DNA from: Ochotona curzoniae
Taxonomy: Eukaryota > Chordata > Mammalia > Lagomorpha > Ochotonidae
Direction of reading: 5' to 3'
Length of the DNA: 64,000 nucleotides
Assembly (NCBI RefSeq): GCF_017591425.1
Contig: NW_024466512.1
Coordinates: 15,317,001 to 15,381,000 of the forward strand
The position numbers and the translations under genes are program-made. Shown here piece by piece: positions 37,351-49,331 of this stretch (the stretch's first letter is position 1; every line of letters begins with the position of its first letter). The notes beneath the pieces are model-generated. The model was given only the letters and a program-made list of their open reading frames with translations. It had not been told where the DNA came from and made no database searches.

Positions 37351-37443
37351 GTAGGTAGGTGGGCAGGTAGATGGCTAAGTGGGTAGGTGAGTAGGTAGGT
37401 GGGTGGGTAGATAGATAGATAGACAGACAAACAAACAGAAGGA
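37351..37443 (+). repeat. compound (GGTA)n/(GATA)n microsatellite
   Basis: Variants of gtag, gtgg, gata, gaca and aaca follow one another, i.e. a tetranucleotide tract that changed by substitution and spread. Confidence 0.9.
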
Positions 37444-38052
37444 TAGAGTCATTAAGAATGTTATAGAAAGATAAAAGGGAGAATACTCAATCCACATGAG
37501 AATGCAATTAAAGACTACACAAATGTGTGGCAGACTCAGTCCATATAGCTTTAATTTCCAGTAACTCTTAATTCTGAAAGTGAAGAGATGTGTGGATGTC
37601 CCAGAATCAGGAATGTGCTTAGCAAACTATTAAAGCAGTGACAACATTACTGAAAAGCCACTTTTACCACCTATATAGTAAGAAGAAACATTTCAAAAAC
37701 TGATCTGCAGCCAACTTCCTTTAAGATTATTCACAAATACACAGATGAGCTGCCCTGTCTCTCCTCACTGTGTCCACCCACAGCTTCTTCCAGCCCAAGC
37801 AGTGCTCCTCACCCAGAGCTCACAGGAAGACACGGAGCCACTGACCAGGAGCAGCACCACATGCAGGCACAGCCAGAGACTGAGCAAATGTAAACTTGCC
37901 AGAGAATAAGAAAAAGCATCCACAAAATCACAAATAATGACTTACAGATTAATGTTACATTTCCTTAGAAGTCAGCCATAAGTAACTTTCCTATCAGAAC
38001 ATGGTCCAGAATTTAACTTGTGGAATTCATATCTACACCTATCTATATTTAT

Positions 38053-38078
38053 ACACACACACACACACACACACACAC
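38053..38078 (+). repeat. (AC)13 microsatellite
   Basis: Uninterrupted AC repeat. Confidence 0.95.
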
Positions 38079-38251
38079 ATGCAGCTTTTGAAGAATGTGT
38101 TATAGCATAGTCACACACACATATGCTGCTGCTTAGGGCAAAGTCCAGTTATTTCTTACTTATCAAACTAATACACTATCATACAAGAGCTTACATTATA
38201 GCCACTGAACCATGTATTACAATAATTTTCAGATTCCTTTTAAAGTACCAA

Positions 38252-38562
38252 GTTTTATTGCAAAGTCAGATATACAGAGAGGAGGAGAGACAGAAAGGAA
38301 GATCTTCCAACCCATGATTCACTCCCCAAGCGACCACAGCAGCTGGTGTGCGCTGATCCAAAGCCAGGAGCCAGGAACCTCCTCCAGGTCTCCCACACAG
38401 GTGCAGGGTCCCAAAGCCTTGGGCCGTCCTCAACTGCTTTCCCAGGCCACAAGCAGGGAGCTGGATGGGGAGTGGGGCTGCCGGGATTAGAACCGGCATG
38501 CATTTGGGATCCTGGTACTGTGCAAGGCAAGGACTTTAGCCACTAGGCCACGCCGCCAGGCC
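38252..38562 (-). mobile_element. C-type SINE
   Basis: gcaaagtcagatatacagag, gaagatcttccaacccatga, gggattagaaccggcatgc, ending at the head taggccacgccgccaggcc. It shares the 'caaagtcagatata' variant with the fragment at 33452. Confidence 0.95.
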
Positions 38563-38565
38563 CTA

Positions 38566-39329
38566 AAGTGAGGTTTTACAATGACTTTTCCATCTACTCT
38601 TTCAATTGTCTATGTTGGGAAGGCGACAAATAAACATAGGTAACACATTCATTTATTTCAGAAAAATGTTTCAAAGAACAGACTAAAAACTTTCCAACAC
38701 ACCTGCAGTTATTGAACTTGTTCGATAGGCAGGGATTTCAGAGGTCAACGGGTCTCTTACAGCCTTGACAAGTAAGACCTCAAGTAGTTCATGAACTTAA
38801 CACAACATCCACAACCCATCAGTGATGAAGGTGGAAGAGAGCTTTATCCTTCAACCTTCCCGTAGCAATGCATCACCTGTTCCTGAAGCTGCTCTCCAGC
38901 TTCATGAATTCCCATTCCACAACTGGGCTCTTTAATCGGATTAGGCATCAAAGCTCATCTTCCTTCACTGGCTTTCCCAAAACCAGAACAAACAGGAAGT
39001 CATTTACTTAGGAGTTAAATTTCAACTTTTCTTGATTTAGAAGATCATAGGCAATATGTCACATGTTTGTCCCCATGCTGAATTAATTACTTTTTGAGCA
39101 AATCTGTCTTCAAGAGCTGGTAAGTAATCAATTGGGAAAGTCTGTTCTCATTACTGAATCCTTATTTAGATCTGAGGCTTTTCACTAATAACACTCCTGG
39201 GACTTTCAGTTGGCATTATTCACTAGAATAAGTAGAAAATGATAAGTGCAAAATACTTATCCTCTGCCACAAAACAGCCATAACGTATCAAAGACTGTGA
39301 ACTTCTTCCTTTTCAAAAGAGAAATGTGG
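38566..39329. other. unique intronic stretch
   Basis: Nothing recognised. Confidence 0.6.
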
Positions 39330-39548
39330 TGCCCACATTGTGGCACCATTTTCCGACTCCAGCACCCGCTTCCACGAGGTGATTCACAGCCCGGCTGCTC
39401 CACTTCTCACCCAGCTGCTTGCTGACGCACTGAGGGGGCCTGGACTGAGTTCTGACTGCTGCCTCTCGCCTGGGCCAGCTCTGGCTGTTTTGGGTCTTGG
39501 GGACTGAGTCATCCTGTACAGGCTCTTTGTGGCTCAGCCTTTCAAGAC
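39330..39548 (+). mobile_element. old C-type SINE
   Basis: ggtgcccacattgtggcacc, gcccggctgctccacttct, gccagctctggctgttttg, agcctttcaag. Confidence 0.7.
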
Positions 39549-40648
39549 ACTGGTGAAGTCTGTCATCTGAAGAGGTGGGTTTCTTCCTGCTGTACCTCTG
39601 GGCATGTCGTAACTGCCAAAAATTCTAACACAATAGGAACTCAAATGCAGAAGAGACCATAGTTTAAGAAGAAATACTTGAATTGTGGTTATTGTGGACT
39701 TTCAGTATTTATCAAGAACATCTTCACTGCATCAATTTATTACTAAATGTAGCCAAGAATGTAGCGAAACAGCACACCGCCCTAAGTCTGGCAGGGTTCT
39801 CCTCCCCATAATGCACCTCACTCCTGAAGGACAGCTGTACAAATCAGAACCGTCAAAGCTGCACACGCTGTACACGATCTCATCTAACTTATCTCAGGAA
39901 AATGCATGGAACTCTTCCTATTTTTCTAAAACTCTTAATTTCATACTTTGAGCCGAAATGTTATCTTCACCAGGTTACATCTTCACCGAGAGTGATACTC
40001 AGCAATCACTCGGATAAAAAGCATCCATATTACAACATTCACACGGCAGCTGTTCGGTACCTGGCCTGACTGCTCACTGCTAGATATCATCTCAGAATTT
40101 CAGGACATAATCACGTCTTCTCCTGCATCACCTGTAGAGTGGCTTTAAGCTTCAGAAACCGGGCAGCTGAAATCCCGAGAACATTCCGTTTCTAGGATGG
40201 GAACCTTATTTCTGAATATGTCTGTCACTTTGACATTTATGCAGCTTGGGTCAGGACACAGAAAGCTCAGTTCTAATGAGCTATGTCCAGTAAAGGTCAA
40301 TATGAAAATGGAATCTCTCCAGACACAGAGGCAAGGATTTCACTGCATAGACTACATTTCAGGTATGCAATTTCTTCTTCTATTATCCATAAATTTTGTC
40401 TCTCAAACTTGCCCATCACTTCAACTTTCACATAACACTCAATTCTGAACAGATGTCTGTTTCTGTATTGACAGTTATTTCCAGCTGGCCAAATTTTCAG
40501 CATATTCATCCTATAAAAATGGTTAAAATACTCATTTACTAGTATACAAAAGATAGCACATCAATTATATGCCTGATAAGTGTTGTCTTCAGATTGTAGA
40601 TATCAAGTCACAGATGTAACTAGTTTTACAGCTCCATATGAGAAGTAT
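39549..40648. other. unique intronic stretch
   Basis: No repeat recognised; open frames up to 88 codons lack any motif. Confidence 0.6.
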
Positions 40649-40948
40649 GTTAAGGTGCCGACATGCTAGTATATCAGAATAAGCTGCCTCCTGCAGTGCC
40701 AGCATCCCATACAGGCACCAGTTTGAGTTCCGGCTGCTCCACTTCCAATCCAGCTCCCTGCTTATGATCTGGGAAAGCAGTGGAGGATGGCTTAAGTCCT
40801 TGGGCCTCCACACCCCAATGGGAGACCTGGAGGAAGCTCCCATGTTCTGATTTGGATTAGATAGTGAAGCAAGTGAACAGAAAACCATTCTCTCTGTCTC
40901 TCCTTCGCTCTGCCTTTCCAATAAAAATCAATAAATATAAAACCAAAA
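40649..40948 (+). mobile_element. C-type SINE
   Basis: cagcatcccatacaggcacc, ccaatccagctccctgctta, ctggaggaagctcccatgt, aaaaccattctctctgtct, tttccaataaaaatcaata. Confidence 0.88.
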
Positions 40949-41179
40949 AATCCAATTTAAAGTGTTGTACAACTGCTCTTACTGTAACTGGATTTCTACT
41001 GTCTAACAGCACAGAAACTGAAATTGTCTTCTTGCAGATTCCGACATGAATGAAAACCAGGGGTGTCAGTTTCCCACCTTTACACTACAGAAGGAACCGC
41101 TGTGTTCACTGGCTTAATCTGAGCATGTGTCAGTCACACACACTGTCCAAAAAGCACTTTCCTCTGACACTGCACTTGC

Positions 41180-41521
41180 TTTTTTTTTAAAAAAAAAATT
41201 GTTTTTATTTTTATTGGAAAGGCGGATATACAGAGAGGAGGAGAGACAGAGAGGAAGATCTTCCGTCCAATGATTCACTCCCCAAGTGACCACAACAGCT
41301 GGAGCTGAGCCAATCCAAAGCCAGGAGCCAGGAACCTCTTTCAGGTCTCCTACATGGGTGCAGGGTCTCAAGGCTTTGGGCCGTCCTTGACTGCTTTCCT
41401 AGGCCACAAGCAGGGAACTGGATGGGAAGTGGAGCTGCCAGGATTAGAATCAGCGGCCATATAGGATCCCGGCGAGTTCAAGGAGAGAACTTTAGCCACT
41501 AGGCCACGCCGCCGGGTGGGC
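41180..41521 (-). mobile_element. C-type SINE
   Basis: A long A/T tail, then tattggaaaggcggatatac, the complete body and the head taggccacgccgccgggtgg. Confidence 0.95.
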
Positions 41522-41544
41522 CTTAACTTGCACGTCTATAGGAA

Positions 41545-42165
41545 CCGTTCGATCAGCTTGTTAACTTCTGTAAAAAATAAATGCACCTGGAACTTTGACA
41601 GGGTTCACATTGAATCTGGAGAACAATTTGGATAAAAGTGCCATTTTATTTTTATTAATATAAGTCCCGTATAAGTTTGTTAAAAGTGCCATTTTAAATC
41701 ATATTAAGTTTCAATCCATCTACTTAGGTCTTCTCAGCTTCTTTCAACAGGGTGTTGATCTTTTGTCTTCTTGGGATTTTATTGCTTTGGATGTGACTGT
41801 AGAGCTGTTTCCTTAAATCTGTGTTCATGCTGTTTACTGCTCCTATACAGATGCATGTCTAGATTTTCGCCTATCAACCCTGCACCCTATAACTCTGATA
41901 AGCATGTTTTTCAGTTTTAGGTTCTATTTTAAAGGCTTTTTGATATGTAAGTTTGGTATCTGCAAACAGAACAGATTCCTTTTTTTCTGGTCTGGGTGCC
42001 TTCTGTTTCTTTTCCTTGCCTAACTGTCCCAGACAGAACCTGCTGTCCAATGTGGAATCCAGGTCTTCGCAGTGGCCATGCACGTCTTACTCTTGATCTT
42101 AGCAGAAAGCATCCCTCTTTCACTATTATATGTGTCATTCCATATGGCAGAGCTTTTACTTAGTG
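41545..42165 (-). mobile_element. L1 ORF2 3' fragment
   Basis: On the + strand the text follows the antisense of mammalian L1 ORF2: ctttgacagggttcacattg, aatccatctacttagg, gtttggtatctgcaaacaga, ccttgcctaactgtcccaga. It encodes the C-terminal end of the reverse-transcriptase protein but is full of stops and gaps. The SINE at 42176 sits at its right edge. L1 supplies the retrotransposition machinery used by SINEs. Confidence 0.7.
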
Positions 42166-42175
42166 CTCACTGTCA

Positions 42176-42498
42176 TTTTTTTTTTAAGATTTATTTTATT
42201 TTTATTGGAAAGGTGGATATACAGAGAGGAGAGACAGAGAGGAAGATCTTCCGTCCAATGATTCACTCCCCAGGCGGCCGCAACGGCTGGAGCTGAGCCA
42301 ATCCAAAGCCAGGAGCCTCTTCCGGGTCTCCCACGCGGGTGCAGGTTCCCAAAGCTTTGGGCCGTCCTTGACTGCTTTCCTGGGCCACAAGCAGGGAGCT
42401 GGATGGGAAGTGGAGCTGCCAGGATTAGAACGGGCGCCCATATGGGATCCAGGGTGTGCAAGGTGAGAACCTTAACCACTACACCATTGCGCTGGGCC
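42176..42498 (-). mobile_element. C-type SINE with target-site duplication
   Basis: Complete and little diverged. The direct repeat ctcactgtca occurs at 42166-42175 and 42499-42508, extending imperfectly. Confidence 0.96.
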
Positions 42499-42871
42499 CT
42501 CACTGTCACTTTTAAACACCTTTAATGTAAGACACGTTCACATTGAGACATATTAATACCTGTCACATTTTAACAGTAAACCAAGGCTAAGAAGGGCATT
42601 TCACTACATTTCTCAATATTATAGACCCAGTCCCAAACTGTAAACTTTCAGTTCAGTTGTAGTCAGAGGTTAATTTAAAATCTACAATAAAGGTTTGGTT
42701 CCCTAAATACAAACTGTCTTTGATACAAGCAAATATTCTTTTAGAACTATTAGGAGAAATAAGAGTTTTAACAAAACTCTCACAAAACTAATCTTGTATT
42801 ATCCTCTAACAAAACAAGTGTACATTTTCGCCCCTGAAACATGGATTCTGTATATAACAGCATATGTTCTT

Positions 42872-43492
42872 TTGTTAAGGCTTATTTATTTAAAAGTCAG
42901 TATTACTGGGCTGGGGGGACAGAAAAAGGGGAAAAATATCTTGCACTGCTGGTTCACTTCCTAATGGCCATAGCAGTCAGGGCTGAATCACACGGACGCA
43001 GGAGCTCTGTCTGAGTCTCCATGTGAGTAGCAGGGCCCAAGCACGTGCGTGCTGCTTTCCCGGGCCTTCAGGAGGAAGGTGGAGCAGGCACAGAACAGCT
43101 GAGGCAGGCACTGCAGTGTAGCACACAAACAGCCATCACCTACAACACTGGGCACGGATTCAAATCCCGGATGCTCCACTTCCCATCCAGCTCCCTGCTA
43201 ACGCACTTGACCTGAGCGAAAGCAGTGCTTAATGAGCCAAGTGCCTGGGCACCTGCACCCATATGGGAGACCTGGAAGAAGTTCCTTGCCCCTGACTTTG
43301 GCCTGTCCCCAGCCTAAGCCACTGTGACCATTTGGAAAGTGAACCAGCAGATAGAAGATCTTCCTGTCTCTCAATCTGTAACTATGCCCGTCAATAAATA
43401 AATCTTTAAAAAACAAAGTGGAGAAGCTGGAAAACAAACCAGTACCTGTATGGTAGTAGCTGTTTACCTTGTACTACAACGCCTGCCCCTAT
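42872..43492 (-). mobile_element. old C-type SINE split by a younger SINE
   Basis: The two halves lie at 42872-43104 (tail to middle) and 43418-43492 (caaaccagtacctgtatgg to the head acaacgcctgccc). The interruption is the + strand SINE at 43105-43417. Confidence 0.8.
43105..43417 (+). mobile_element. C-type SINE nested in another SINE
   Basis: aggcaggcactgcagtgtag (head), cactgggcacggattcaaat, tggaagaagttccttgccc, caataaataaatctttaaaa. Host sequence ggtggagcag at the left echoes agtggagaag at the right, a probable target duplication. Confidence 0.85.
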
Positions 43493-43844
43493 GAAGTCCT
43501 TTTTAAGCAAATACCTTACAAGCACACAAAATAAGTCATGACAAGTAAAGTTCTGCTCATCCCACCAAGGAATCCTAAGGAGTCAGGTGGTGCACCAAGA
43601 AATCACTGCCCAAAAGTTTACTCTTAAGTTCTGTTCTAAGATAAAACACACCAAACAACCATTCTGCGAAAATATCCATGTCAAACAGAGACATGGGAGG
43701 AGGTCTGGAAAAACGACATATCCGTTATTACGTGCAAGTAATTGAGATAAAATAACTAATATATTAAAAATTCTAACAAATGGGACAAGTCTTTTGTTTG
43801 GCAGTTATTACCCTATCGGAGACAACCACATTCCATATTCAAGC

Positions 43845-44105
43845 ATCCAGGTGAAAGTTCTGGTTGGCTCCCGATTGCATGTGCCCCGGCAGATGACAGT
43901 GACAAACCAAGTAGTTGGGTCCCTGCCACTCAAGCGGGAGGCCAGGCTGGAGATCGTGGTTCCCGGCCTGGACAAGGGCCCCCGGGCCCACCTGTGGGAA
44001 CCTGAGCCGGTCAGTGAAGCAGGCTGCCCTCGCTCACTCTCATCCTCTCTCTGTCTCTCTCACTCACACACACACATTCTCTCTCTCAAATACGTAAAAA
44101 CAAAG
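43845..44105 (+). mobile_element. old C-type SINE
   Basis: agtagttgggtccctgccac, gcgggaggccaggctggaga, ctcatcctctctctgtctc, tctctcaaatacg. It includes a short CA run (44067-44080). Confidence 0.6.
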
Positions 44106-45469
44106 ATTTTAACACACACCAAACAGATCTGAAGTTATTTATGAAGTTAATTATGAGTTGTTTTATGTGTGTATGTTTTCTTAATAAATTGCTTACAATC
44201 TTCACACACTGAAATAAGAAAAAGCAGACTTCCCGAGTCTGAGCTCCGCCTGATACGCCGCTCCCCTTTACAAAATTCCCTGTCCTTGTCTCAACACTGT
44301 GTGGTATGCTAATGAACTGACAGCCAAGAAGCCTCTACAACTTTTCAAAAAGTTATGACTTCTTAAAAGTAGGATAAGAGTTCTGTAACACAGAAACTCT
44401 TTAAGATGTTACCAGTTTTCAAGTTCTCACCAAATTCGTTTACATTTTAAGAATTAAAATTTTCCGCTCTCCTCCTATGAAATTCTTTTTATAAGTATGG
44501 TCTTTGTGCTTTCAAGAGTATTTTGTAAATTTTGTCACTTACACTTTATTAAAATTTGACAACAGATGTTGCTGATTGTCAATCGACTCAATATCACATA
44601 TTATACCTTCATTCAATGTGGATTTTCTGAATGACTGCCATGTGATTGCTAAGTGCAAACTTTTCCTAAAACTGTTTTTTTTAAGAAAGCAATAAATAAC
44701 ACGAATATGTAATGAAGTAAATAATGCAGACATAAATCTTAAGGTGACATAAAAGAGGATGGAACAGAAAGTGACGGGAGGTGACTATTGTTCTCTAAGG
44801 AGATGACCTGAGAGCTAAGCATTAAATAACGGTGAAGAATTAGAGCAAGGGCTTTCTCAAGGCGGAAAGCAAAAATGCCAAGATGGAAATAAGAATGGGA
44901 GGTCTGGGAAGAAATGAGGCGGAAATGCAGAGGCCATGGCAGCAAGACCACGGACAGGGTGGTGGGACTCTGCAGGCCACAGCTTTTATCTGATGGTTAC
45001 CATGGGAACCGGGGGGAGGACTGTAAACAGAAGCACTGCCACCTGACAGTATCCTGAGACCATGAGCGTGCTGCCGGGTGAAGAATGACACGCAGTTAAC
45101 AGAAAATGATCTTCTTTGTTTACAATGTCACTTCCTCCTCTCCTTCCCTTTCTGTTGCCTGAACACTGGACCTTAAATCCTCTGCTTACATCAGGGCTAG
45201 GGAACATCTTTCTCTGCCAAGGGCCAATTTGAATATTTTTAATACCATTCACCAGACACACAAAATCCAAAAATTTAAAAATGAACTATGCCACAGATTT
45301 ATTAAGTTTCAAGTGTCACCTGTGACAGCCTGGCAGGACCAGCCCATGTGACTCTGAGGGCCCTGCGGGCTGGAGCATCTCCCTTGCACCACATGGACTA
45401 CCTCGCTGGCAATCGAACTGCTCTTCTGTTACTCCTTTAACGTGTCGTTCATACCTTTCTTTTTGCTTC
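44106..45469. other. unique intronic stretch
   Basis: No SINE. The phrase ctagggaacatctttctctg / ccaagggccaatttgaatat (45196-45237) resembles a dispersed mammalian repeat that I know but cannot name. Confidence 0.45.
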
Positions 45470-45730
45470 CAAAGTCTCAGTAACTCACCACTGCCAAAAA
45501 AATAAAATCCAAATTCCCTGACATTCAGAAACACACCACAAATCCTGAACCACACTTCCATTCCCTCTCCCACACTAATCCAGTGAGACTTAGTCCACTC
45601 AACGTGGTTCCCTGACTTCTTCCCGAACAGTTTCAGATATGCCACTTGCTGCTGCAGCAGCTCTAGGCTCGGGGACTCCTTCCCTCTTTCTTTTCCTGTA
45701 TTCAAGCTCAGTCTCTTCTTCACAGCTCCG
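45470..45730 (+). mobile_element. L2-like 3' fragment
   Basis: ataaaatccaaattccctga ... cacactaatccag ... tggttccctgacttcttcc follows the order of the L2 3' region (aaaatccaaactccttacc...). Very old; matched by eye. Confidence 0.4.
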
Positions 45731-45861
45731 CATACACTCCCTTTAACTGTGCAGGGCAGAAGTTGGACTACAACCCACAGTGTTTAACATCATGACCTAG
45801 TATATACGAGTTCCACCATTTTACATTAAACTTTACTTTATGTAATGCACTTTCACTTTTA

Positions 45862-46188
45862 TTTATTTTTAAAATTTATTCTTATTGGAACGGCAGATGA
45901 GATTTACGGAGAGAAGGAGAAACAGATCTTTCGTCCACTGGTTCACTCCCGAAACAGTCACTTTAGCTGGAACCAAATCAATATGAAGCCCGGAGCCAGG
46001 AGCTCTTCCAGGTCTCCCATGTGGGTGCAGGGTCCCAAGGCTTGGGGCCACCCTCTACTACTTTCCCAGGCCATAAGCAGGGAACTAGATGGGAAGTGGA
46101 ACAGCTGGGACATGAACCGGTGACCTTACGGGATCCTCCCAGTGCTTGCAAGGTGAGGATTTAGCTACCAAGCCGTTGTGCCAGGCCA
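45862..46188 (-). mobile_element. C-type SINE
   Basis: tattcttattggaacggcag, ctttcgtccactggttcac, ggtgcagggtcccaaggctt, cttgcaaggtgaggattta and the head ccgttgtgccaggcc. Confidence 0.92.
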
Positions 46189-46473
46189 TGAACTTTCAAC
46201 TATACCATAACTTTTCCACAAAGTGACTTACTAAAACACTCTAGACCAGGCCCAAGTTTTGACGGTCAATGTGAAACCACTACTAGTGTGTCTTCCTGAC
46301 ACTAGTCACTTCACTAGATCATGCCATTAAAAGATGAAACCTACAAATATACAACTAAAATGACTCTAAGTTTAGGAAAGAGTCAGTATCATGTATTTTA
46401 TAGATCACAATGATACGCACAGTATTTCTTAACCATGGCTGAAAAGAAAGATTCATATTAAACAGTTACTCAA

Positions 46474-46794
46474 GGGCCCAGCGCGGTGGTGCAAGTGCTT
46501 AAGGTCCTCACCTCGCACGCCCGGGATCCCATATGGGCGCCGTTTCTAATCCCGGCAGCCCCGCTTCCCTTCCAGCTCCCTGCCTGTGGCCCGGGAAAGC
46601 AGTCGAGGACAGCCCAAGGCTTTGGGACACTGCACCCCGGAAGAGGCTCCTGGCTTCGGATCGGCATAGCATCGGCTGTTGCGCTCACTTAGGGAGTGAA
46701 TCAATGGATGGAAGATCTTCCTCTCTGTCTCTCCTCTCTGTATATCCGCCTTTCCAATTAAAAAAAATATATATGTTATAAATTAGGAAAAAAA
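46474..46794 (+). mobile_element. young C-type SINE, variant head
   Basis: gggcccagcgcggtggtgca, ggatcccatatgggcgccgt, gcttcggatcggcatagca, ccgcctttccaattaaaaa. Target repeat acagttactcaag (46462-46474) against ccagttattcaag after the tail. It has lost about 25 bp (tgcacccgcgtgggagaccc region) relative to the copy at 48172. Confidence 0.95.
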
Positions 46795-46808
46795 ACCAGT
46801 TATTCAAG

Positions 46809-48160
46809 ATGAGATGGGGTCATGATTAGGGTCGCCCTGTGTTCGTTCATATCCATCTCATTTTTATTTGTAATTAACGGCCGACCCACACTTTGTGCCT
46901 TCCTACTTAATGGAACAGACTTGCAAAATGGGGAAACTCCAGTAAAGGACTCTGTAAGCTCTCATTTTCATTCCTTCCTCAGAGGCCTGTGGGAGTCCCC
47001 AGAGGGAAGACGCCGACTCCTGTCCCCTGGACCGCCTCCTTCTGCCACGCACACAGCCATGTTCTGCCCAGGAAGGCTCTGGGGTCAGTGTGCTCATCAG
47101 CCTTCCAGTCTCATCAAGTTTGTCAGAAGCGTAAGGCTTTTCTTTCAAAGGTATGGCAGGTATTTGGGTGGAATGGCCTCCCGTGAAGTCTTCACTAAGT
47201 TTCCTGACCAGTTAGGTCCTGTTCAAGCTGTTGACTCTGTAAAAAGCACCATCAGCAATCTGAACTGAGAAAAATGCAAAAACAATCAAGTGACTGAAAA
47301 TCTTTATTATGCAGCTTCTTCCCTGGCGAAGGATCCAAAGGACAGGCCAGTGAGAGAGGGAAACTCCATTCTTCAGTCGTTGACATTCACTGCATTGCCC
47401 AGATGACCGGTACCTGCCGCAAGTGCAGACCCTCTAAAGCTCTCCTGCCTGGCCCCGTCTCTACCGGCTTGTTGCAACTTGTTCTGAGTCCGCAGGGACT
47501 GGGCAAGAACACAAATAACAAAGGCTCTGAACCATCAAGATCTGCCTTTCCAAAAACAATAAACAACTCTTTAAAAAAAGATCAGGCTGAGTAAAACCAA
47601 CAGGCAGAGAAATCTGTCCCCAGATCTTCCCAAAAAATAACAGGAATTTTTCCATCAATTTTGAAAACAGCCAATGTTCCCTAACAAGCTGTAGGCTTCT
47701 GAATTAATTGTGGACAACAGCATGCAAGACCCCAAATCTCCAATGTTCTTAAGATAACCATCTGGAGACCACCCTGCCACTCACCAACAATTAAAAATCA
47801 CCTACTCTAATTCTCACTGTATTTGCCCCACCTTTTTTATATGCAAGCAGCTTTATACACAAGTTTTTAAATCAATAAAAAGGGGAAAAGTAATTTGATC
47901 TAAATACAGGATTACAAAGTTGGAAAATTTCAAGAACATGAATTACTATGAATTTTTTTTTTTTTCAAAAAGAAGACAAAACTATCTTTTGTATACTTTC
48001 TTCATACAAGAATGTATTCAAAGCAAGGTAAAAGGAAAAGCAAAAATTCTTTTTATTTTAAAGAACACCAAAGCTAATATTTTTTTTCTTTAACAGATTA
48101 AGTAAAAATAGTATGCTGGTTAAAAAGAAATATTAAACAGACTTGTGCAAGAGTTTAAAA
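46809..48160. other. unique intronic stretch
   Basis: SINE-free. A + strand open frame of 148 codons (46822-47268) crosses it but has no family motif and no matching splice context; I treat it as chance. T-rich and A-rich runs occur near 47950-48085. Confidence 0.5.
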
Positions 48161-48171
48161 ATATAATAATG

Positions 48172-48511
48172 GGGCCCGGCGCGGTGGCGCAAGTGGTTAA
48201 GGTCCTCGCCTAGCACGCCCGGGATCCCATATGGGCGCCGGTTCTAATCCCGGCAGCCCCGCTTCCCTTCCAGCTCCCTGCCTGTGGCCCGGGAAAGCAG
48301 TCGAGGACGGCCCAAGGCTTTGGGAACCTGCACCCGCGTGGGAGACCCGGAAGAGGCTCCTGGCTTCGGATCGGCATAGCATCGGCCCGTTGCGCTCACT
48401 TGGGGAGTGAATCATCGGATGGAAGATCTTCCTCTCTGTCTCTCCTCTCTGTATATCCGCCTTTCCAATGAAAAAATAATAAAAATAAATCTTTAAAAAA
48501 AATATATATAT
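48172..48511 (+). mobile_element. youngest-looking C-type SINE, Pol III boxes intact
   Basis: Little diverged from head ggcccggcgcggtggcgcaa to tail ataaatctttaaaaaaaata. The A-box-like TGGCGCAAGTGG is at 48185-48196 and the B-box-like GGTTCTAATCC at 48240-48250 (one change from the tRNA consensus). Target repeat atataataatg at 48161-48171 and 48512-48522, identical. Confidence 0.97.
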
Positions 48512-48522
48512 ATATAATAATG

Positions 48523-49331
48523 ATATAGGCTTTGGTTCTAGAAATATTTCAGTGTCATCCTTCTGCCACTCGATTAAAATACCTGCTCATTTAAAAATCT
48601 TGTGCCTACTAAAACTTTGGGGCTTTTGGCTACTTTTCAGAAATGGAGTATGGATTATTAAATTTAATTGTCCCTTTGGAACTGACACTCTGGCACACAT
48701 TACGAATGTAAGAATCATATTGACACTGGTAAGAATCCTTGCAAAAGCTCATCTTGGAAAGGTTAATCCTGCATCACTTTTCAAGGAAACCTCAGGGAAA
48801 AGAGGGACGGCAGAGAAGAAAAAAGCACAGAGAGATGGGAGATGGCAAGAAACAACTTGAAAATTATTAAAATCTGCTAGCCCTGGGTTAATAAAGCCCA
48901 TGAGCTTTTTCAAAGCTATCAGATGAAGAGGGACCAGCCTTTTAAGAGGTATGACAAGAAAAGTGCTAGAAAGTATTAGGCCTTAGTGGATGAACCAGGA
49001 ACAGAAGACCTTCATTGGAGATAGCCCATAGCCCACTTATAAAAAGCGTGCATGTTATAGCCATGCCACAGCAAACAGTTTACAGGAAATACCAACACTA
49101 AAACCACCATCTAGTGCACCCTGGTGAAATGCTAGGCCGGAGGATACAAAGCTGAACACAATGTCACCAGCCTTTAAGGCAGTAACTATCCGCTTACAAC
49201 AACAGATAGGAACAAAACACAGTGCTCAGTGGGAAAAGCCGCTAAGTCCGCCTTTTAAAAAGGCTTTGGTATCTATCAGATCTGCAGTTAGGTGGGCAGG
49301 CTATAAGAAGCCTTCTTATAAAAACAAAAAT
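48523..49331. other. unique intronic stretch
   Basis: Nothing recognised. Confidence 0.6.

Larger units (their letters stand above)
35191..38251. other. SINE-poor intronic block
   Basis: About 3 kb without a C-type SINE, the longest such block in the intron. It contains the dwarf L1 insertion (36436-36501), an old L1 3' UTR-like stretch (36640-37005), a GGTA/GATA repeat (37351-37443) and a CA repeat (38053-38078). The rest is unique. SINE depletion could mark conserved regulatory DNA or be chance. Confidence 0.5.

Noticed and set aside
45196..45240. Fragment resembling a dispersed mammalian repeat ('gccaagggccaatttg')
   Set aside because: Familiar phrase, but I cannot name the family or its limits, so no mobile element was called.
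45316..45723. 135-codon open frame on the - strand
   Set aside because: It overlaps an L2-like relic on the opposite strand and lacks any recognisable domain.
46822..47268. 148-codon open frame on the + strand
   Set aside because: It is in unique sequence, but no family motif, no known MXI1 exon and no orthologue I can recall fits; low-complexity composition is ordinary. Treated as chance.
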